Assembly: GCF_013415485.1 (NCBI RefSeq)
Contig: NZ_JACBXS010000001.1
Location: 62,001 to 126,000 of the forward strand
Direction: 5' to 3'
Source of the DNA: Rhabdonatronobacter sediminivivens
Lineage (GTDB): Bacteria > Pseudomonadota > Alphaproteobacteria > Rhodobacterales > Rhodobacteraceae
DNA length: 64,000 bases
Shown: positions 1 to 9,142 of the stretch, piece by piece
How positions within the stretch are numbered: the first letter of the stretch is position 1
Layout of the letters: every line of letters starts with the position of its first letter
Program-made: the position numbers and the translations under genes
Notes under the pieces: generated by a model
Databases searched by the model: none
The model's input: only the letters and a program-made list of their open reading frames with translations
What the model was told of the DNA's origin: nothing

Positions 1-101
1 TGCGGATGCGCCCCAGCCCCGGCGCCGATGCCCGCACCCGCTACACCTATGTGCCGCGCACGTCCTTTCTGATCGGTCGGCTGTTGCGGCGGCGCAAGTA
101 A
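1..101 (+). CDS. C-terminal end of an unidentified protein (5' cut by window)
   Basis: An open frame enters from the window edge and ends at a TAA at 99-101, leaving about 32 residues that finish with a basic tail (GRLLRRRK). No family can be recognised from so short a piece, and the coding call rests only on the open frame and the sensible spacing to the next gene. The downstream ydcH-like gene is convergent. Confidence 0.45.
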   Translation, partial: RMRPSPGADARTRYTYVPRTSFLIGRLLRRRK

Positions 102-143
102 GGGGGTGCCTGGCCCCCCCCTTCGCACCCCCTTCGCACGGCC

Positions 144-386
144 TCAGGCATGATCGCGCAGCATGCGCGCGATTTCATCCTTCAGGCGCATGCGCTCGCG
201 GCGCATCTCGGTCTCATGCTGCTCGCTCACCGGCTCCACCATGGTCTCGGCGCGGTGAATGGCACGATTGAGATCGTGGTATTCCTCGGCCAGCTTGCGG
301 AAATGGGCGTTCTCCAGCTTCAGACCATGCAGCTTGTCTGCGGCTTCGGGGAATTCCTCGGCCAGTTCGTGGGGGGTATGGGACAT
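144..386 (-). CDS. YdcH/DUF465 family small protein
   Basis: This 80-residue protein has the short two-helix, highly charged make-up of the YdcH (DUF465) family, with the typical core HGLKLENAHFRKLAEEYHDLNRAIHRAE cut here to its key parts: LENAHFRKLAEEY followed by LNRAIHRAE. Members are small cytosolic coiled-coil-like proteins of unknown function. It has no signal peptide or membrane segment. The ATG lies behind a GGAGGA-like ribosome site on the minus strand. It is transcribed away from purF, so 387-581 must carry divergent promoters; I saw no clear operator there. Confidence 0.85.
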   Translation of the reverse strand: MSHTPHELAEEFPEAADKLHGLKLENAHFRKLAEEYHDLNRAIHRAETMVEPVSEQHETEMRRERMRLKDEIARMLRDHA

Positions 387-581
387 GTGTTGATCCTCCT
401 GTCGCTACGTTTCACCGGCACCATATGAGCGCATGCAGCCCGCCACCTTGATCTGCCGCAAAGAAGTGCACAGGTCTCAGCCACCCACCCCCACGCCCCA
501 TGTCGAGGCGACAGCGCGTGACAGTTCCGCAACGATCCGCTAATCCACCCCCGACAGCGGCAAAACCCAAAGGCTCGGTAC

Positions 582-2042
582 ATGCGCTTCCTTTCCGGCA
601 CCCCCCTAGATGATGACAAGTTGCGCGAAGAATGCGGGGTCTTCGGCGTCATCGGCGTTACCGATGCGGCCAGCTTTGTGGCATTGGGCCTGCATGCGCT
701 GCAGCACCGCGGGCAGGAAGCCGGCGGGATCATGACCCATTGCCCGACCAGCGGCTTCCAGTCGGCGCACCGATTCGGACTGGTGCGCGATACCTTCACC
801 AAGGCGGGCGTGATGGACACCCTGCCCGGACCCATCGGCATCGGCCATGTGCGCTATTCCACCGCCGGGTCAAAGGGCGCCACCCAGATCCGGGATGTGC
901 AGCCCTTCTTTGGCGAATTCGCCATGGGCGGCGCGGCCATCGCCCATAACGGCAATGTCACCAATGCCGAATCGATCCGGCGGGAGCTGATCGAGCGCGG
1001 CTCGATCTTCCAGTCCAGTTCGGACAGCGAATGCATCATCCACCTGATGGCGCGCAGCTTCCAGAAAACCATCCCCGAACGGATGAAGGATGCCCTGCGC
1101 CGGGTCGAAGGGGCGTTTTCCATCGTCGCCATGACCAGGACCAAGCTGATTGGCGTGCGCGACCCGCTGGGCGTGCGCCCGCTGGTGCTGGGCAGGCTGG
1201 GCGACGGCTGGGTGCTGTCATCCGAGACCTGCGCCCTGGACATCATCGGCGCCGATTTCCTGCGCGAGGTCGAGCCCGGCGAGATGGTGGTCATCGGCCC
1301 CGACGGGCTGGAAAGCCACCGCCCCTTCGAAACCCGCGGCGCACGCTTTTGCGTGTTCGAGCATGTCTATTTCTCGCGCCCCGATTCGATCATCGGCGGG
1401 CGGTCGGTCTATGAAACCCGCCGCGCCATCGGCGTGGAACTGGCGCGCGAGGCCGCGGTCGAGGCCGATCTGGTCTGCCCCGTGCCCGACAGCGGCACCC
1501 CGGCGGCCATCGGCTACAGCCAGGAATCGGGCATTCCCTATGCCATGGGGATCATCCGCAACCAGTATATGGGCCGGACCTTCATCGAACCGACCGAACA
1601 GATCCGCAACATGGGCGTGCGGCTGAAGCTGAACGTGAACCGCGCGCTGATTCGCGGCAAGCGGATCATCCTGGTGGATGATTCGGTGGTGCGCGGAACC
1701 ACCAGCATGAAGATCAAGGACATGATCCTGGATGCCGGCGCCGCCGAGGTGCATTTCCGCATCGCCTCGCCGCCCACCGCCTGGCCGTGCTTCTATGGCG
1801 TGGACACGCCGGAACGTGAGAAACTTCTGGCCTCGCGCATGACCGAGGATGAGATGCGCGACCATATCGGCGTGGACAGCCTGCGCTTCATCTCGCTGGA
1901 CGGGCTCTATCGCGCGGTGGGCGAGGCCGGGGGCCGCAACAACGCCTGCCCGCAGTATTGCGACGCGTGTTTCTCGGGCGAATACCCGGTGGCCCCGCAG
2001 GACATGCTGGACAAGGGCTTCAAGCCCCGCGCGGTGGTCTGA
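582..2042 (+). CDS. purF: Amidophosphoribosyltransferase (PurF)
   Basis: PurF transfers the amide nitrogen of glutamine to PRPP to give phosphoribosylamine, the first step of purine synthesis, in the cytosol. The 486-residue length fits the family. The N-terminal glutaminase (Ntn) domain should start at Cys18 (EECGVFGVIG) after removal of a 17-residue propeptide. The C-terminal phosphoribosyltransferase domain carries the PRPP loop ILVDDSVVRGTT. The late CPQYCDAC cluster fits the Bacillus-type enzyme with an iron-sulfur centre. The frame has only one sensible start. The gene ends 30 bases before the convergent DUF167 gene. Confidence 0.97.
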   Translation: MRFLSGTPLDDDKLREECGVFGVIGVTDAASFVALGLHALQHRGQEAGGIMTHCPTSGFQSAHRFGLVRDTFTKAGVMDTLPGPIGIGHVRYSTAGSKGATQIRDVQPFFGEFAMGGAAIAHNGNVTNAESIRRELIERGSIFQSSSDSECIIHLMARSFQKTIPERMKDALRRVEGAFSIVAMTRTKLIGVRDPLGVRPLVLGRLGDGWVLSSETCALDIIGADFLREVEPGEMVVIGPDGLESHRPFETRGARFCVFEHVYFSRPDSIIGGRSVYETRRAIGVELAREAAVEADLVCPVPDSGTPAAIGYSQESGIPYAMGIIRNQYMGRTFIEPTEQIRNMGVRLKLNVNRALIRGKRIILVDDSVVRGTTSMKIKDMILDAGAAEVHFRIASPPTAWPCFYGVDTPEREKLLASRMTEDEMRDHIGVDSLRFISLDGLYRAVGEAGGRNNACPQYCDACFSGEYPVAPQDMLDKGFKPRAVV

Positions 2043-2072
2043 ACAGGGAGATCGGCGCGGGGGTCCTGCCCC

Positions 2073-2333
2073 TCAGCGCACCACGAACAGCTTGTCGCGC
2101 GACGACAGCCCCCGGCGCAGTTCCAGCCGCGACGGCGCCACCCGCATCGCACCTGCCAGGGCACGGGTCACCGCCCGGTTCGCCTTGCCGGCCTCGGGCG
2201 CGCAGGTCACGCAGACACGCACCACCCCGTCCTTGCCCCGTGTCACCGACCCGCGTGACGCACGCGGTGTCACCCGTACAGGGATACTGGCCCCGGGGGC
2301 CGCAAGATCCCGCAAATCCTCGCAATCGCGCAT
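2073..2333 (-). CDS. DUF167/YggU family protein
   Basis: The 86-residue protein shows the YggU (DUF167) pattern: an early beta strand IPVRVTPRASR, the conserved APEAGKANRAV segment, and the ending SSRDKLFVV. The family is widespread and has no established biochemical role. No membrane or signal segment is visible. It is convergent with purF and divergent from the nitroreductase gene, with only 86 bases between the two starts, so its promoter must overlap that short region. Confidence 0.88.
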   Translation of the reverse strand: MRDCEDLRDLAAPGASIPVRVTPRASRGSVTRGKDGVVRVCVTCAPEAGKANRAVTRALAGAMRVAPSRLELRRGLSSRDKLFVVR

Positions 2334-2419
2334 GAGCTGCTGTCCTTTGCAACGCCCCGGGCTGGACCCCGGGTGGCGCGCATCTTACCTGTTCACCAAA
2401 CTGTGCGAAAGGCCCTTCC

Positions 2420-2998
2420 ATGTCCCAGACCGATTCCGCCGTCCTCGAGTTCCTGCTCAACCGCCGCTCGCGCCCGGCCAAGATGCTGGTCGCGCCGGTG
2501 CCGGACCGCGCGCAGCTTGAAACCCTGCTGACCGCCGCCGCACGCGTCCCGGATCATGGCAAGCTGGAACCCTGGCGCTTCATCGTGCTGGAGAAACAGG
2601 CACTTGAACGGCTGGCCGATCTGGCGCGGGCACGCGGCACGGCCATGGGACTGGAGCCTGACCGGATCGAAAAAGGCGTCGCCCAATACGCCGGGGCGGA
2701 TCTGGTTGTTGCCGTGATCGGCGCACCGATCCAGAGCGACAAGATCCCCCAGATCGAACAGACCCTTTCCGCCGGAGCGGTCTGCCTGAGCCTTGTGAAC
2801 GCAGCGCTGGCCGCAGGCTGGGGGGCGTGCTGGCTGACCGGCTGGGCAGCCCATGACCGCGATTTCGCCGCCCAGGGGCTGGGGCTTGCTCCGCAGGAAT
2901 ACGTGGCGGGGATGATCCATATCGGCACCTCGGCGCGCACGCCCCCGGACCGCCCGCGCCCGGACATCAGCCGCATCACCACCTGGCAGACAGACTGA
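2420..2998 (+). CDS. Nitroreductase family protein (YdjA-like)
   Basis: At 192 residues this is a minimal FMN-binding nitroreductase of the YdjA/TdcA subgroup. The N-terminal FMN phosphate site is LLNRRSRPAK, followed by AARVPDHGKLEPWRF, a hallmark of this subgroup. The C-terminal part AGWGACWLTGW is the second conserved FMN/dimer segment. The natural substrate is unknown; members reduce nitro or enone compounds with NAD(P)H. The gene stands alone. Directly after its stop comes the first copy of the G-quadruplex hairpin repeat (3036-3108), which probably forms its 3' end. Confidence 0.9.
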   Translation: MSQTDSAVLEFLLNRRSRPAKMLVAPVPDRAQLETLLTAAARVPDHGKLEPWRFIVLEKQALERLADLARARGTAMGLEPDRIEKGVAQYAGADLVVAVIGAPIQSDKIPQIEQTLSAGAVCLSLVNAALAAGWGACWLTGWAAHDRDFAAQGLGLAPQEYVAGMIHIGTSARTPPDRPRPDISRITTWQTD

Positions 2999-3035
2999 CC
3001 CGGCGGGGGCCCCGCCCGGCAGATCAAAAGCCCCC

Positions 3036-3108
3036 CTGCCCGGCGCCCGCGCCGGGCAGCGCCCCCGAGGCGCGCGGGGTGGGCGGGTGGGCGCGGCTCG
3101 GGGGCGCT
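3036..3108 (+). repeat. G-quadruplex hairpin repeat, family A copy 1
   Basis: Two stem-loops follow the nitroreductase gene. Hairpin 1 pairs CTGCCCGGC (3036-3044) with GCCGGGCAG (3051-3059) around the loop GCCCGC. Hairpin 2 pairs AGCGCCCCCGAG (3058-3069) with CTCGGGGGCGCT (3097-3108). Its loop holds GGGGTGGGCGGGTGGG at 3076-3091, four G-tracts on the transcribed-gene strand. Copies 2 and 3 lie at 20780 and 51792. No T-run follows, so it is not a standard intrinsic terminator. Confidence 0.85.
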
Positions 3109-3175
3109 TGCGAAGGCCCCATCAAGCGAAGACTCCGATCCGGTACGCCTGCTACAAACAGACGCGCCACGCCGC

Positions 3176-4567
3176 TTATCGTGGCAGGGATGCGGCCTCG
3201 AAGACCGTGACCCGGTTGCGGCCATGGCTCTTGGAGGCCAGCAGCGCGCGATCCGCCTGATCCACCGTGCGCGCCAGAGCCTGCCGCATATCCTCTCCAT
3301 CAGCCCCGCACTGGCCCGGGGCCACCCCCACGGAGACGGTCACGCAGATCTCGCCTCCGGCAGTGGCGATCGGCGTCTGCTCGATGACATCACAAAGCAC
3401 CTGCGCCTGTGCGCGGGCCCGCTCCAGCAACACCCCGGCCAGTGCGATCAGAAACTCTTCGCCGCCGTAGCGGACAATCACATCCTGCGGCGACAGCACG
3501 CTGCGCATCCGGGCTGCAACCTGGCGCAGAACCTCGTCACCGACGCCATGGCCATGGGTGTCGTTGATGGCCTTGAACCGGTCCAGATCCAGCAGCAGCA
3601 CGGCAAAGCCCTCCCCGTTCTGCCGCGCCTGCAGCGCCAGATGCAGCAGCTTGGCCTCCGCACCGCGCCGGTTCAGCAACCCCGTCAGCGGGTCCAGCGC
3701 CGCCAGGTTCAACCCACGCTCCACCGTGCGGCGCAGCGCATCGGCCCGGCGCTTGCGCGTGATCTGCATGCCCAACCGAAGCGCGGTTTCTTCAGCGTCC
3801 AGAGGCAAGTGCAGCAGATCATGCGCGCCCAGATCGAGCGCCATGGCGGCCTGGTCACCGGCCTCGGGCGGCAGGATCACGCAATAGGCGCTGTGCCGCG
3901 TGGCCCGGCGGGCCTGAAGATCCAGCAGCAAGCGCAACGCAACAGGGCTTTCCGCCACGATCATGAACACATCCGGCGCGGCGCCTTCGGCATAGCTCAA
4001 CGCCTCGGCGGTCCCGATGGACTCGAACCGCATCTGCGGGCAAAGCGGCGCCACCTGCTTGCGCCAGAACCGCGCCATCTGCGGCGTGGCGCCCAGCAGC
4101 GCCACCCGCGTCTGCGCCGCAACAAACCCCGCCGCGGGCTCTGCCAGACCATGGCCCGAGCACCAGGTTTCCTGCCGACGCCACTCGGCTTCGGTCTCGG
4201 CTGCGCGCAGCAGGTTGCGAATACGTGCCAGCAGCGTGGTCTCATCCACAGGCTTGCTCAGGAACTCATTCGCCCCCGCCGCCAGCGCCGCATTGCGCTG
4301 CGCCTGTTCGGTCGATGCGGTGATGATCAGCACCGGAATATGCGCCGTTACCGGATCGGCCCTGAGACTGCGGCACACGGCAACCCCGTCAGTGTCTTCA
4401 AGCATCATGTCCAGCAAGATCAGATCCGGACGCCTGGAACGCGCCATGGCAATCGCCTGCGCACCGGTCTCCGCTGTCAGGGTCTCGTAGCAGGCGCTGC
4501 CCAGCTTGGCCGTCAGGATGATCCGGTTGATTGCAAGATCATCGACAATGAGTATCTTGCCCGTCAT
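3176..4567 (-). CDS. pleD: PleD-type response regulator, diguanylate cyclase
   Basis: The 463-residue protein has the PleD order REC-REC-GGDEF. The first receiver holds acidic pocket VDD (residues 8-10), phospho-acceptor Asp53 (LILLDMM) and Lys105 (FLSKP). The second receiver, from about residue 150, lacks an obvious acceptor aspartate, as in other PleD adaptors. The cyclase domain starts at DPLTGLLNRRG and has an intact GGEEF active site, so it should make cyclic di-GMP from GTP. The usual RxxD inhibitory site five residues before GGEEF reads SPQD, so product inhibition may be weak. I chose the ATG that opens MTGKILIVDD; the frame is open further upstream but that part looks non-coding. Confidence 0.93.
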   Translation of the reverse strand: MTGKILIVDDLAINRIILTAKLGSACYETLTAETGAQAIAMARSRRPDLILLDMMLEDTDGVAVCRSLRADPVTAHIPVLIITASTEQAQRNAALAAGANEFLSKPVDETTLLARIRNLLRAAETEAEWRRQETWCSGHGLAEPAAGFVAAQTRVALLGATPQMARFWRKQVAPLCPQMRFESIGTAEALSYAEGAAPDVFMIVAESPVALRLLLDLQARRATRHSAYCVILPPEAGDQAAMALDLGAHDLLHLPLDAEETALRLGMQITRKRRADALRRTVERGLNLAALDPLTGLLNRRGAEAKLLHLALQARQNGEGFAVLLLDLDRFKAINDTHGHGVGDEVLRQVAARMRSVLSPQDVIVRYGGEEFLIALAGVLLERARAQAQVLCDVIEQTPIATAGGEICVTVSVGVAPGQCGADGEDMRQALARTVDQADRALLASKSHGRNRVTVFEAASLPR

Positions 4568-4693
4568 CTGCCAATTCCCGTTACGCACACCATCAAGGTT
4601 TCTGAATAGTAAAGAAAGGTTAACAAATGCTTTCACACCCCCGGCCTGCCAGCACCCGCAGGCGGCTTTCCGCGCATCACTCAGGTGCATGTG

Positions 4694-4972
4694 ATGACCC
4701 CGCAAGCCGCTGAGACCATTGCGCTCTCGGCGCTGGCCTGGCTTGCCGGCCATGATGAACTGTGGCCCGTGTTCATGGGTTCGACCGGGGCCGATGTCAC
4801 AAACCTGCGCGCCCAGGCCCAGGACCCCGAGTTTCTGGCTGCGGTGCTGGATTTCATCCTGATGGATGACGCCTGGATCACCGAATGCACCGCGGCGCTG
4901 GAACAGAAGCCTGAAGTGCTTGCCCGCGCCCGCGCCGCCCTGCCCGGTGGTGCCCAGATGCACTGGACCTGA
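4694..4972 (+). CDS. DUF3572 family protein
   Basis: This 92-residue protein matches the DUF3572 pattern, with MTPQAAETIALSALAWLAG at the start and FLAAVLDFILMDDAW in the middle. The family is found almost only in alphaproteobacteria and is commonly placed next to pleD or divK, as here, where it is divergent from pleD. Its function is unknown. An in-frame GTG at 4685 is an alternative start. It ends 93 bases before aspS in the same direction. Confidence 0.85.
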   Translation: MTPQAAETIALSALAWLAGHDELWPVFMGSTGADVTNLRAQAQDPEFLAAVLDFILMDDAWITECTAALEQKPEVLARARAALPGGAQMHWT

Positions 4973-5065
4973 CGCCCCTCAACCGGCCAGCCCTTGACTT
5001 CGCCGCCCGCAGATTGTGTATCGCGCAGGCACCGCGCCACGCCGCCGAACATGGGGATATCCGAC

Positions 5066-6928
5066 ATGCACGCCTTTCGCAGCCATACCTGCGCCGACCT
5101 GACCGCCGCCCATGTGGGCCAGACGGTCCGGCTTTCAGGCTGGGTGCACCGCATCCGCGATCACGGCGGCGTGCTGTTCATCGACCTGCGCGATCACTAC
5201 GGGCTGACCCAGGTGCTGGCCGACAGCGACAGCCCCGCCTTCGCCGCCATCGAAAAGCTGCGTGCCGAAACCTGCATCCGCATCGAAGGCACGGTCAAGG
5301 CCCGCGACGCCTCCCTGGTGAACCCAAAGCTGAAAACCGGCGCGATCGAGGTCTATGCCCGCGCCATGGACATCCTCGGCGCCGCCGGCGACCTGCCGCT
5401 GCCGGTCTTTGGCGAACCCGACTACCCCGAGGAAACCCGCCTCACCTATCGCTTCCTGGACCTTCGCCGCGAAGGCCTGCACGCCAAGATGATGCTGCGC
5501 TCCAACGTGGTCCGCGCCATGCGCCAACGCATGTGGGACAGCGGCTTCACCGAATTCCAGACGCCGATCATCACCGCGTCATCCCCCGAGGGCGCGCGCG
5601 ATTTCCTCGTCCCCTCGCGCCTGCATCCGGGCAAGTTCTACGCCCTGCCCCAGGCCCCGCAGCAGTTCAAGCAGCTGATCATGGTCTCGGGCTTCGACAA
5701 GTATTTCCAGATCGCGCCGTGTTTCCGTGATGAAGACCCCCGCGCCGACCGCGCCCCCACCGATTTCTACCAGCTTGACGTGGAGATGAGCTTCGTCGAA
5801 CAAGAGGATGTCTTCGCCGCCGTCGGGCCCGTGCTGCAAGCCGTGTTCGAGGACTACGCCGACGGCAAGACCGTGGACCCCTGCGCCGACTGGCCCCGCA
5901 TTCCCTATGCCGAGAGCCTGCGCAAATACGGCACCGACAAGCCCGACCTGCGCAACCCCATCGAAATGCAGGTGGTGAGCGAGCATTTCCGCGGCTCCGG
6001 CTTCGCCATCTTCGCCAAACTGCTAGAGACCGAGGGCACCGAGATCCGCGCGATCCCCGCGCCGGGTGGCGGCTCGCGCAAGTTCTGCGACCGGATGAAC
6101 GCCTTTGCGCAAGCGCAGGGGCTGCCGGGGATGGGGTATATTTTCTGGCGAAAGAAGACGGTGGAATCTGTCGCACAAGAACTCTCTATCACGGTGCAAG
6201 CTACGCGGGCGAAAATAGAAAGCGCCGAATTGACACTTGAAGGGGTCGAAGCCGCTGGCCCCCTCGCCAAGAATATCGGCCCCGAGCGCACGGAAGCGAT
6301 CCGCCAGCAACTGGGCCTTGGCGAAGGCGACGCCGCATTCTTCCTCGGCGGCAAGCCCGCGCAATTCGAACCCGTGGCCGCGAAAGCGCGCGATGAGATC
6401 GGCCGCGAGTTGAACCTGACCGACACCAACCGTTTCGCCTTCGCCTGGATCGTCGATTTCCCCATGTTCGAGGCCGACCCCGAAACCGGCGCCATCGATT
6501 TCAGCCACAACCCCTTCTCCATGCCCCAGGGCGGGATGGAGGCGCTCTCGGGCGACCCGCTCCAGGTCAAGGGCTACCAGTATGACCTCGCCTGCAACGG
6601 CTACGAAATCCTCTCGGGCGCCATCCGCAACCACCTGCCCGAAATCATGTATCGCGCCTTCGAAATCGCGGGCTACCCGGCGTCCGAGGTCGAAAAGCGC
6701 TTCGGCGGCATGGTCAAGGCCTTCCGCTACGGCGCCCCGCCGCATGGCGGCTGCGCCGCCGGGATCGACCGGATCGTGATGCTGCTGGCCGGCACCACGA
6801 ATATCCGCGAAGTCATCATGTTCCCCATGAACCAGCGCGCCGAGGACCTGCTCCTTGAAGCCCCCTCGGCTCCCACCAACGAGCAACTGCGCGAACTGCG
6901 CCTGCGCGTTCTCCCACCCGAGTCCTGA
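5066..6928 (+). CDS. aspS: Aspartyl-tRNA synthetase
   Basis: AspRS charges tRNA-Asp with aspartate in the cytosol. Starting at [12 protein letters not shown] gives 620 residues, near the usual bacterial length. The N-terminal OB-fold anticodon domain covers [18 protein letters not shown]. Class II motif 2 is visible at [19 protein letters not shown], and motif 3 at [15 protein letters not shown]. The bacterial insertion (GAD) domain sits between them. Upstream ATG codons exist in frame (4994 and 5051), but the family alignment favours 5066. A block around 6130-6240 has visibly lower G+C than the rest (for example many A/T third positions), without breaking the frame. Confidence 0.96.
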   Translation: MHAFRSHTCADLTAAHVGQTVRLSGWVHRIRDHGGVLFIDLRDHYGLTQVLADSDSPAFAAIEKLRAETCIRIEGTVKARDASLVNPKLKTGAIEVYARAMDILGAAGDLPLPVFGEPDYPEETRLTYRFLDLRREGLHAKMMLRSNVVRAMRQRMWDSGFTEFQTPIITASSPEGARDFLVPSRLHPGKFYALPQAPQQFKQLIMVSGFDKYFQIAPCFRDEDPRADRAPTDFYQLDVEMSFVEQEDVFAAVGPVLQAVFEDYADGKTVDPCADWPRIPYAESLRKYGTDKPDLRNPIEMQVVSEHFRGSGFAIFAKLLETEGTEIRAIPAPGGGSRKFCDRMNAFAQAQGLPGMGYIFWRKKTVESVAQELSITVQATRAKIESAELTLEGVEAAGPLAKNIGPERTEAIRQQLGLGEGDAAFFLGGKPAQFEPVAAKARDEIGRELNLTDTNRFAFAWIVDFPMFEADPETGAIDFSHNPFSMPQGGMEALSGDPLQVKGYQYDLACNGYEILSGAIRNHLPEIMYRAFEIAGYPASEVEKRFGGMVKAFRYGAPPHGGCAAGIDRIVMLLAGTTNIREVIMFPMNQRAEDLLLEAPSAPTNEQLRELRLRVLPPES

Positions 6929-7071
6929 CCTCCGGCAAACGCGCTGACCTGATCGCGACCACGCGGCGCGCGCTGCGCAACGCGGGCCGAGTCAGGCATC
7001 GCACCGCCAGACGCTTGCCCGGGCGCAGGGTTCCGGGCAGTCTGGCGCCAAAGGCTGCGGAGGGAAAAATC

Positions 7072-7782
7072 ATGTCGGACCCGGATCTGAGCGACTGGCG
7101 CCCTCCCCCCCTGCCCCCGCGCACCCCCCTTGCGGGGCGCTACACGCGGCTGGAACCGCTGGACCCCGCCCACGCGCCCGACCTCTATGCAGCCCTGGCC
7201 GAGGATACGGCGTGCGATCTCTGGCGCTACATGGGTCACGGCCCCTTTGCGGACGCTGCCGCCTATGCAAGCTGGGTCGCCTCGGCCCGCATCCAGCATG
7301 ACCCGCTACATTACGCAATCCGCATGGCTGACGGGCGCCTTGGCGGAACCATCGCCCTTGCGCGCATCGCCCCGGCGGCGGGCAGTATCGAGACCGGCTG
7401 GCTGACCTTCGCCCCGCGCCTTCAACGCAGCACCGAGGCGACCGAGGCCGTCTATCTGCTCATGCGCTGGGCCTTCGAGGCCGGCTATCGCCGGTTCGAA
7501 TGGAAATGCAACGCGCGCAACCTGCGCTCTCGCCGCGCCGCAACCCGGCTGGGTTTTAGCTACGAGGGCCTCTTTCGCCAGGCCGATGTGGTCAAGGGCC
7601 GCAACCGTGACACCGCCTGGTTCGCCGCCATCGACCACGACTGGCCCGCCCTGCGCGCGGCATTCGACACCTGGCTGGACCCGGCGAATTTTGACGCACA
7701 GCGCCAACAACGCCAGCGCCTGCGCGATCTCACGGCCCCCGTTCTGGTGGCCCATGACCCCTTGCAGACACGGCCCGAGTGA
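7072..7782 (+). CDS. GNAT family N-acetyltransferase (RimJ/RimL-like)
   Basis: The 236-residue protein belongs to the GNAT superfamily, which moves the acetyl group of acetyl-CoA to an amine. The core is YTRLEPLDPAHAPDLYAAL near the start, the beta4 strand GSIETGWLTFAPRLQRS, and FEWKCNARNLRSRRAATRLGFSYEG, the latter typical of the RimJ/RimL subgroup. The acceptor is unknown. The ATG follows GGAGGG with good spacing. The gene stands alone between aspS and a convergent DUF2189 gene. Confidence 0.88.
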   Translation: MSDPDLSDWRPPPLPPRTPLAGRYTRLEPLDPAHAPDLYAALAEDTACDLWRYMGHGPFADAAAYASWVASARIQHDPLHYAIRMADGRLGGTIALARIAPAAGSIETGWLTFAPRLQRSTEATEAVYLLMRWAFEAGYRRFEWKCNARNLRSRRAATRLGFSYEGLFRQADVVKGRNRDTAWFAAIDHDWPALRAAFDTWLDPANFDAQRQQRQRLRDLTAPVLVAHDPLQTRPE

Positions 7783-7866
7783 TTCTGCGCACTCCAAGAC
7801 GTGCGCCTCAAAGGGCGCCACCTGCCCCTTCGGGAAAGGACGTCTGGCGCAGGCGCGGTTTCCGGA

Positions 7867-8652
7867 TCAGACCCCGGCAGGCTCGGGCAGTACGCGGCGG
7901 TAAAGATGCCAGCTGGCATGGCCCAGCACCGGAAGCACCAGGAACAGGCCCAGAAACCAGGGCAACATGGCCAGGAACAGCAACACCGCAATGACCGCGG
8001 CCCAGAGCAGCATTGTCACCGGGCTATGGCTCACCGCCTGGACCGAGGTGATCATGGCGGTGATGAAATCGACCTCACGGTCCAGCAGCAGCGGCAGGCT
8101 GATCACCGTCAGCGCAAACAGCGTTGCCGCCATCACCCCGCCCACAATCCCGCCCAGCGCCAGCATCTGCAGCCCGGCGGGCGAAAGAAGCATGTCCCAG
8201 GTAGAGCCGCTGATGGGGCGCAGACCGAAGAACAGCGCAAAGATCGTATGGGCCAAGAAGACCCAGAACATGAAGGCCAACATGACCACCATGGCCATGG
8301 ACGGCACCTGCCGGTCCCGCTGAGCGAACACACAGCCGGCCACCACGGACCAGGTCAGCGGCGCGCCGGTTTCCAGGCGGCGGCTGACCTCATAAAGCCC
8401 GGTTGCGGCGAAGGGGGCCAGCAGCGGGAAGCCCACGGCGATGGGAATGAACCACCAGCTTTGCCCCGAAGCCACAAAAACCGCGTAGAGCACCAGCCCG
8501 CCCAGGACATAGAAGGCCGAAAAAGCCAGCCCGAAGAGCGGCGCGCGGCGGAAATCCTGCCATCCGGCGCGCAACGCCGCCTGCAGATCGGCAGGTGTCA
8601 CCTGCGACAGCGCCGGAATCGGCGATGGTGGCGGCAAGGTCTGTTCGGTCAT
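7867..8652 (-). CDS. DUF2189 family membrane protein
   Basis: The 261-residue product carries the DUF2189 signature near its start (AALRAGWQDFRRAPLFGLAFS) and about five to six hydrophobic segments, including WWFIPIAVGFPLLAPFAATGLYEV and a C-terminal block of leucine-rich helices. It is an inner-membrane protein of unknown role. I start at MTEQTL; an in-frame ATG five codons earlier (MEGEPM) is also possible. It lies 88 bases downstream of zapA on the same strand. Confidence 0.85.
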   Translation of the reverse strand: MTEQTLPPPSPIPALSQVTPADLQAALRAGWQDFRRAPLFGLAFSAFYVLGGLVLYAVFVASGQSWWFIPIAVGFPLLAPFAATGLYEVSRRLETGAPLTWSVVAGCVFAQRDRQVPSMAMVVMLAFMFWVFLAHTIFALFFGLRPISGSTWDMLLSPAGLQMLALGGIVGGVMAATLFALTVISLPLLLDREVDFITAMITSVQAVSHSPVTMLLWAAVIAVLLFLAMLPWFLGLFLVLPVLGHASWHLYRRVLPEPAGV

Positions 8653-8740
8653 TGGCTCCCCCTCCATGACATGCGCGCAGGCTAGCGCGGCGCGGGCATG
8701 GCTGGCAAGAGGGATGCGCCGGGGCTCAGGACGCCGGGGC

Positions 8741-9142
8741 TCAGGAGGTTGCCTTGCTCCGGGTTTCGATATCGTCGGCCACGGCCTCGGCCCGGGCGGC
8801 AAGCTCGGACATGGCGTCGATGACCTCCTGCGAGACCACGGGCACCTCCACCCTTTCGGGTGCCGGTGCGGGGCGCTCGCGCAGGGACTGCACCTCGGCG
8901 CGCAGCCGCGAGAGTTCGTTTTCCGCCACGCGCAGGCGGTCTTCGGCAGCCGCGGTCTTGTCGGCCAGCATCAGCCCCGCCATCAACAGCATCCGTTCCG
9001 CCGGAAGGCGCCCGATCTGGCCCAGCAGGGTGCGGGCCTCTGCGTCCAGCATGGTGGCTGCGGCCTGCAGGTACTGCTCCTCGCCGGGCTGGCAGGCGAC
9101 AGAGAACTCCTTGTTGCCGATTGTGATGGTCTGCTCAGACAT
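8741..9142 (-). CDS. zapA: Cell division protein ZapA
   Basis: ZapA binds FtsZ and bundles its filaments at the division ring. The protein begins with the family strand-helix unit TITIGNKEFSVACQPGEEQYLQAAATMLDAE, followed by GRLPAERMLLMAGLMLADK and then a long coiled-coil helix rich in A, E, L and R. At 133 residues it is longer than E. coli ZapA, as is usual in Rhodobacterales. It overlaps the 3' end of the upstream coiled-coil gene by 8 bases, implying translational coupling. Confidence 0.88.
   Translation of the reverse strand: MSEQTITIGNKEFSVACQPGEEQYLQAAATMLDAEARTLLGQIGRLPAERMLLMAGLMLADKTAAAEDRLRVAENELSRLRAEVQSLRERPAPAPERVEVPVVSQEVIDAMSELAARAEAVADDIETRSKATS

Noticed and set aside
6130-6240. 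Lower G+C patch in aspS as a foreign insertion
   Set aside because: The frame and family sequence continue unbroken, so local synonymous drift or recombination is enough to explain it.
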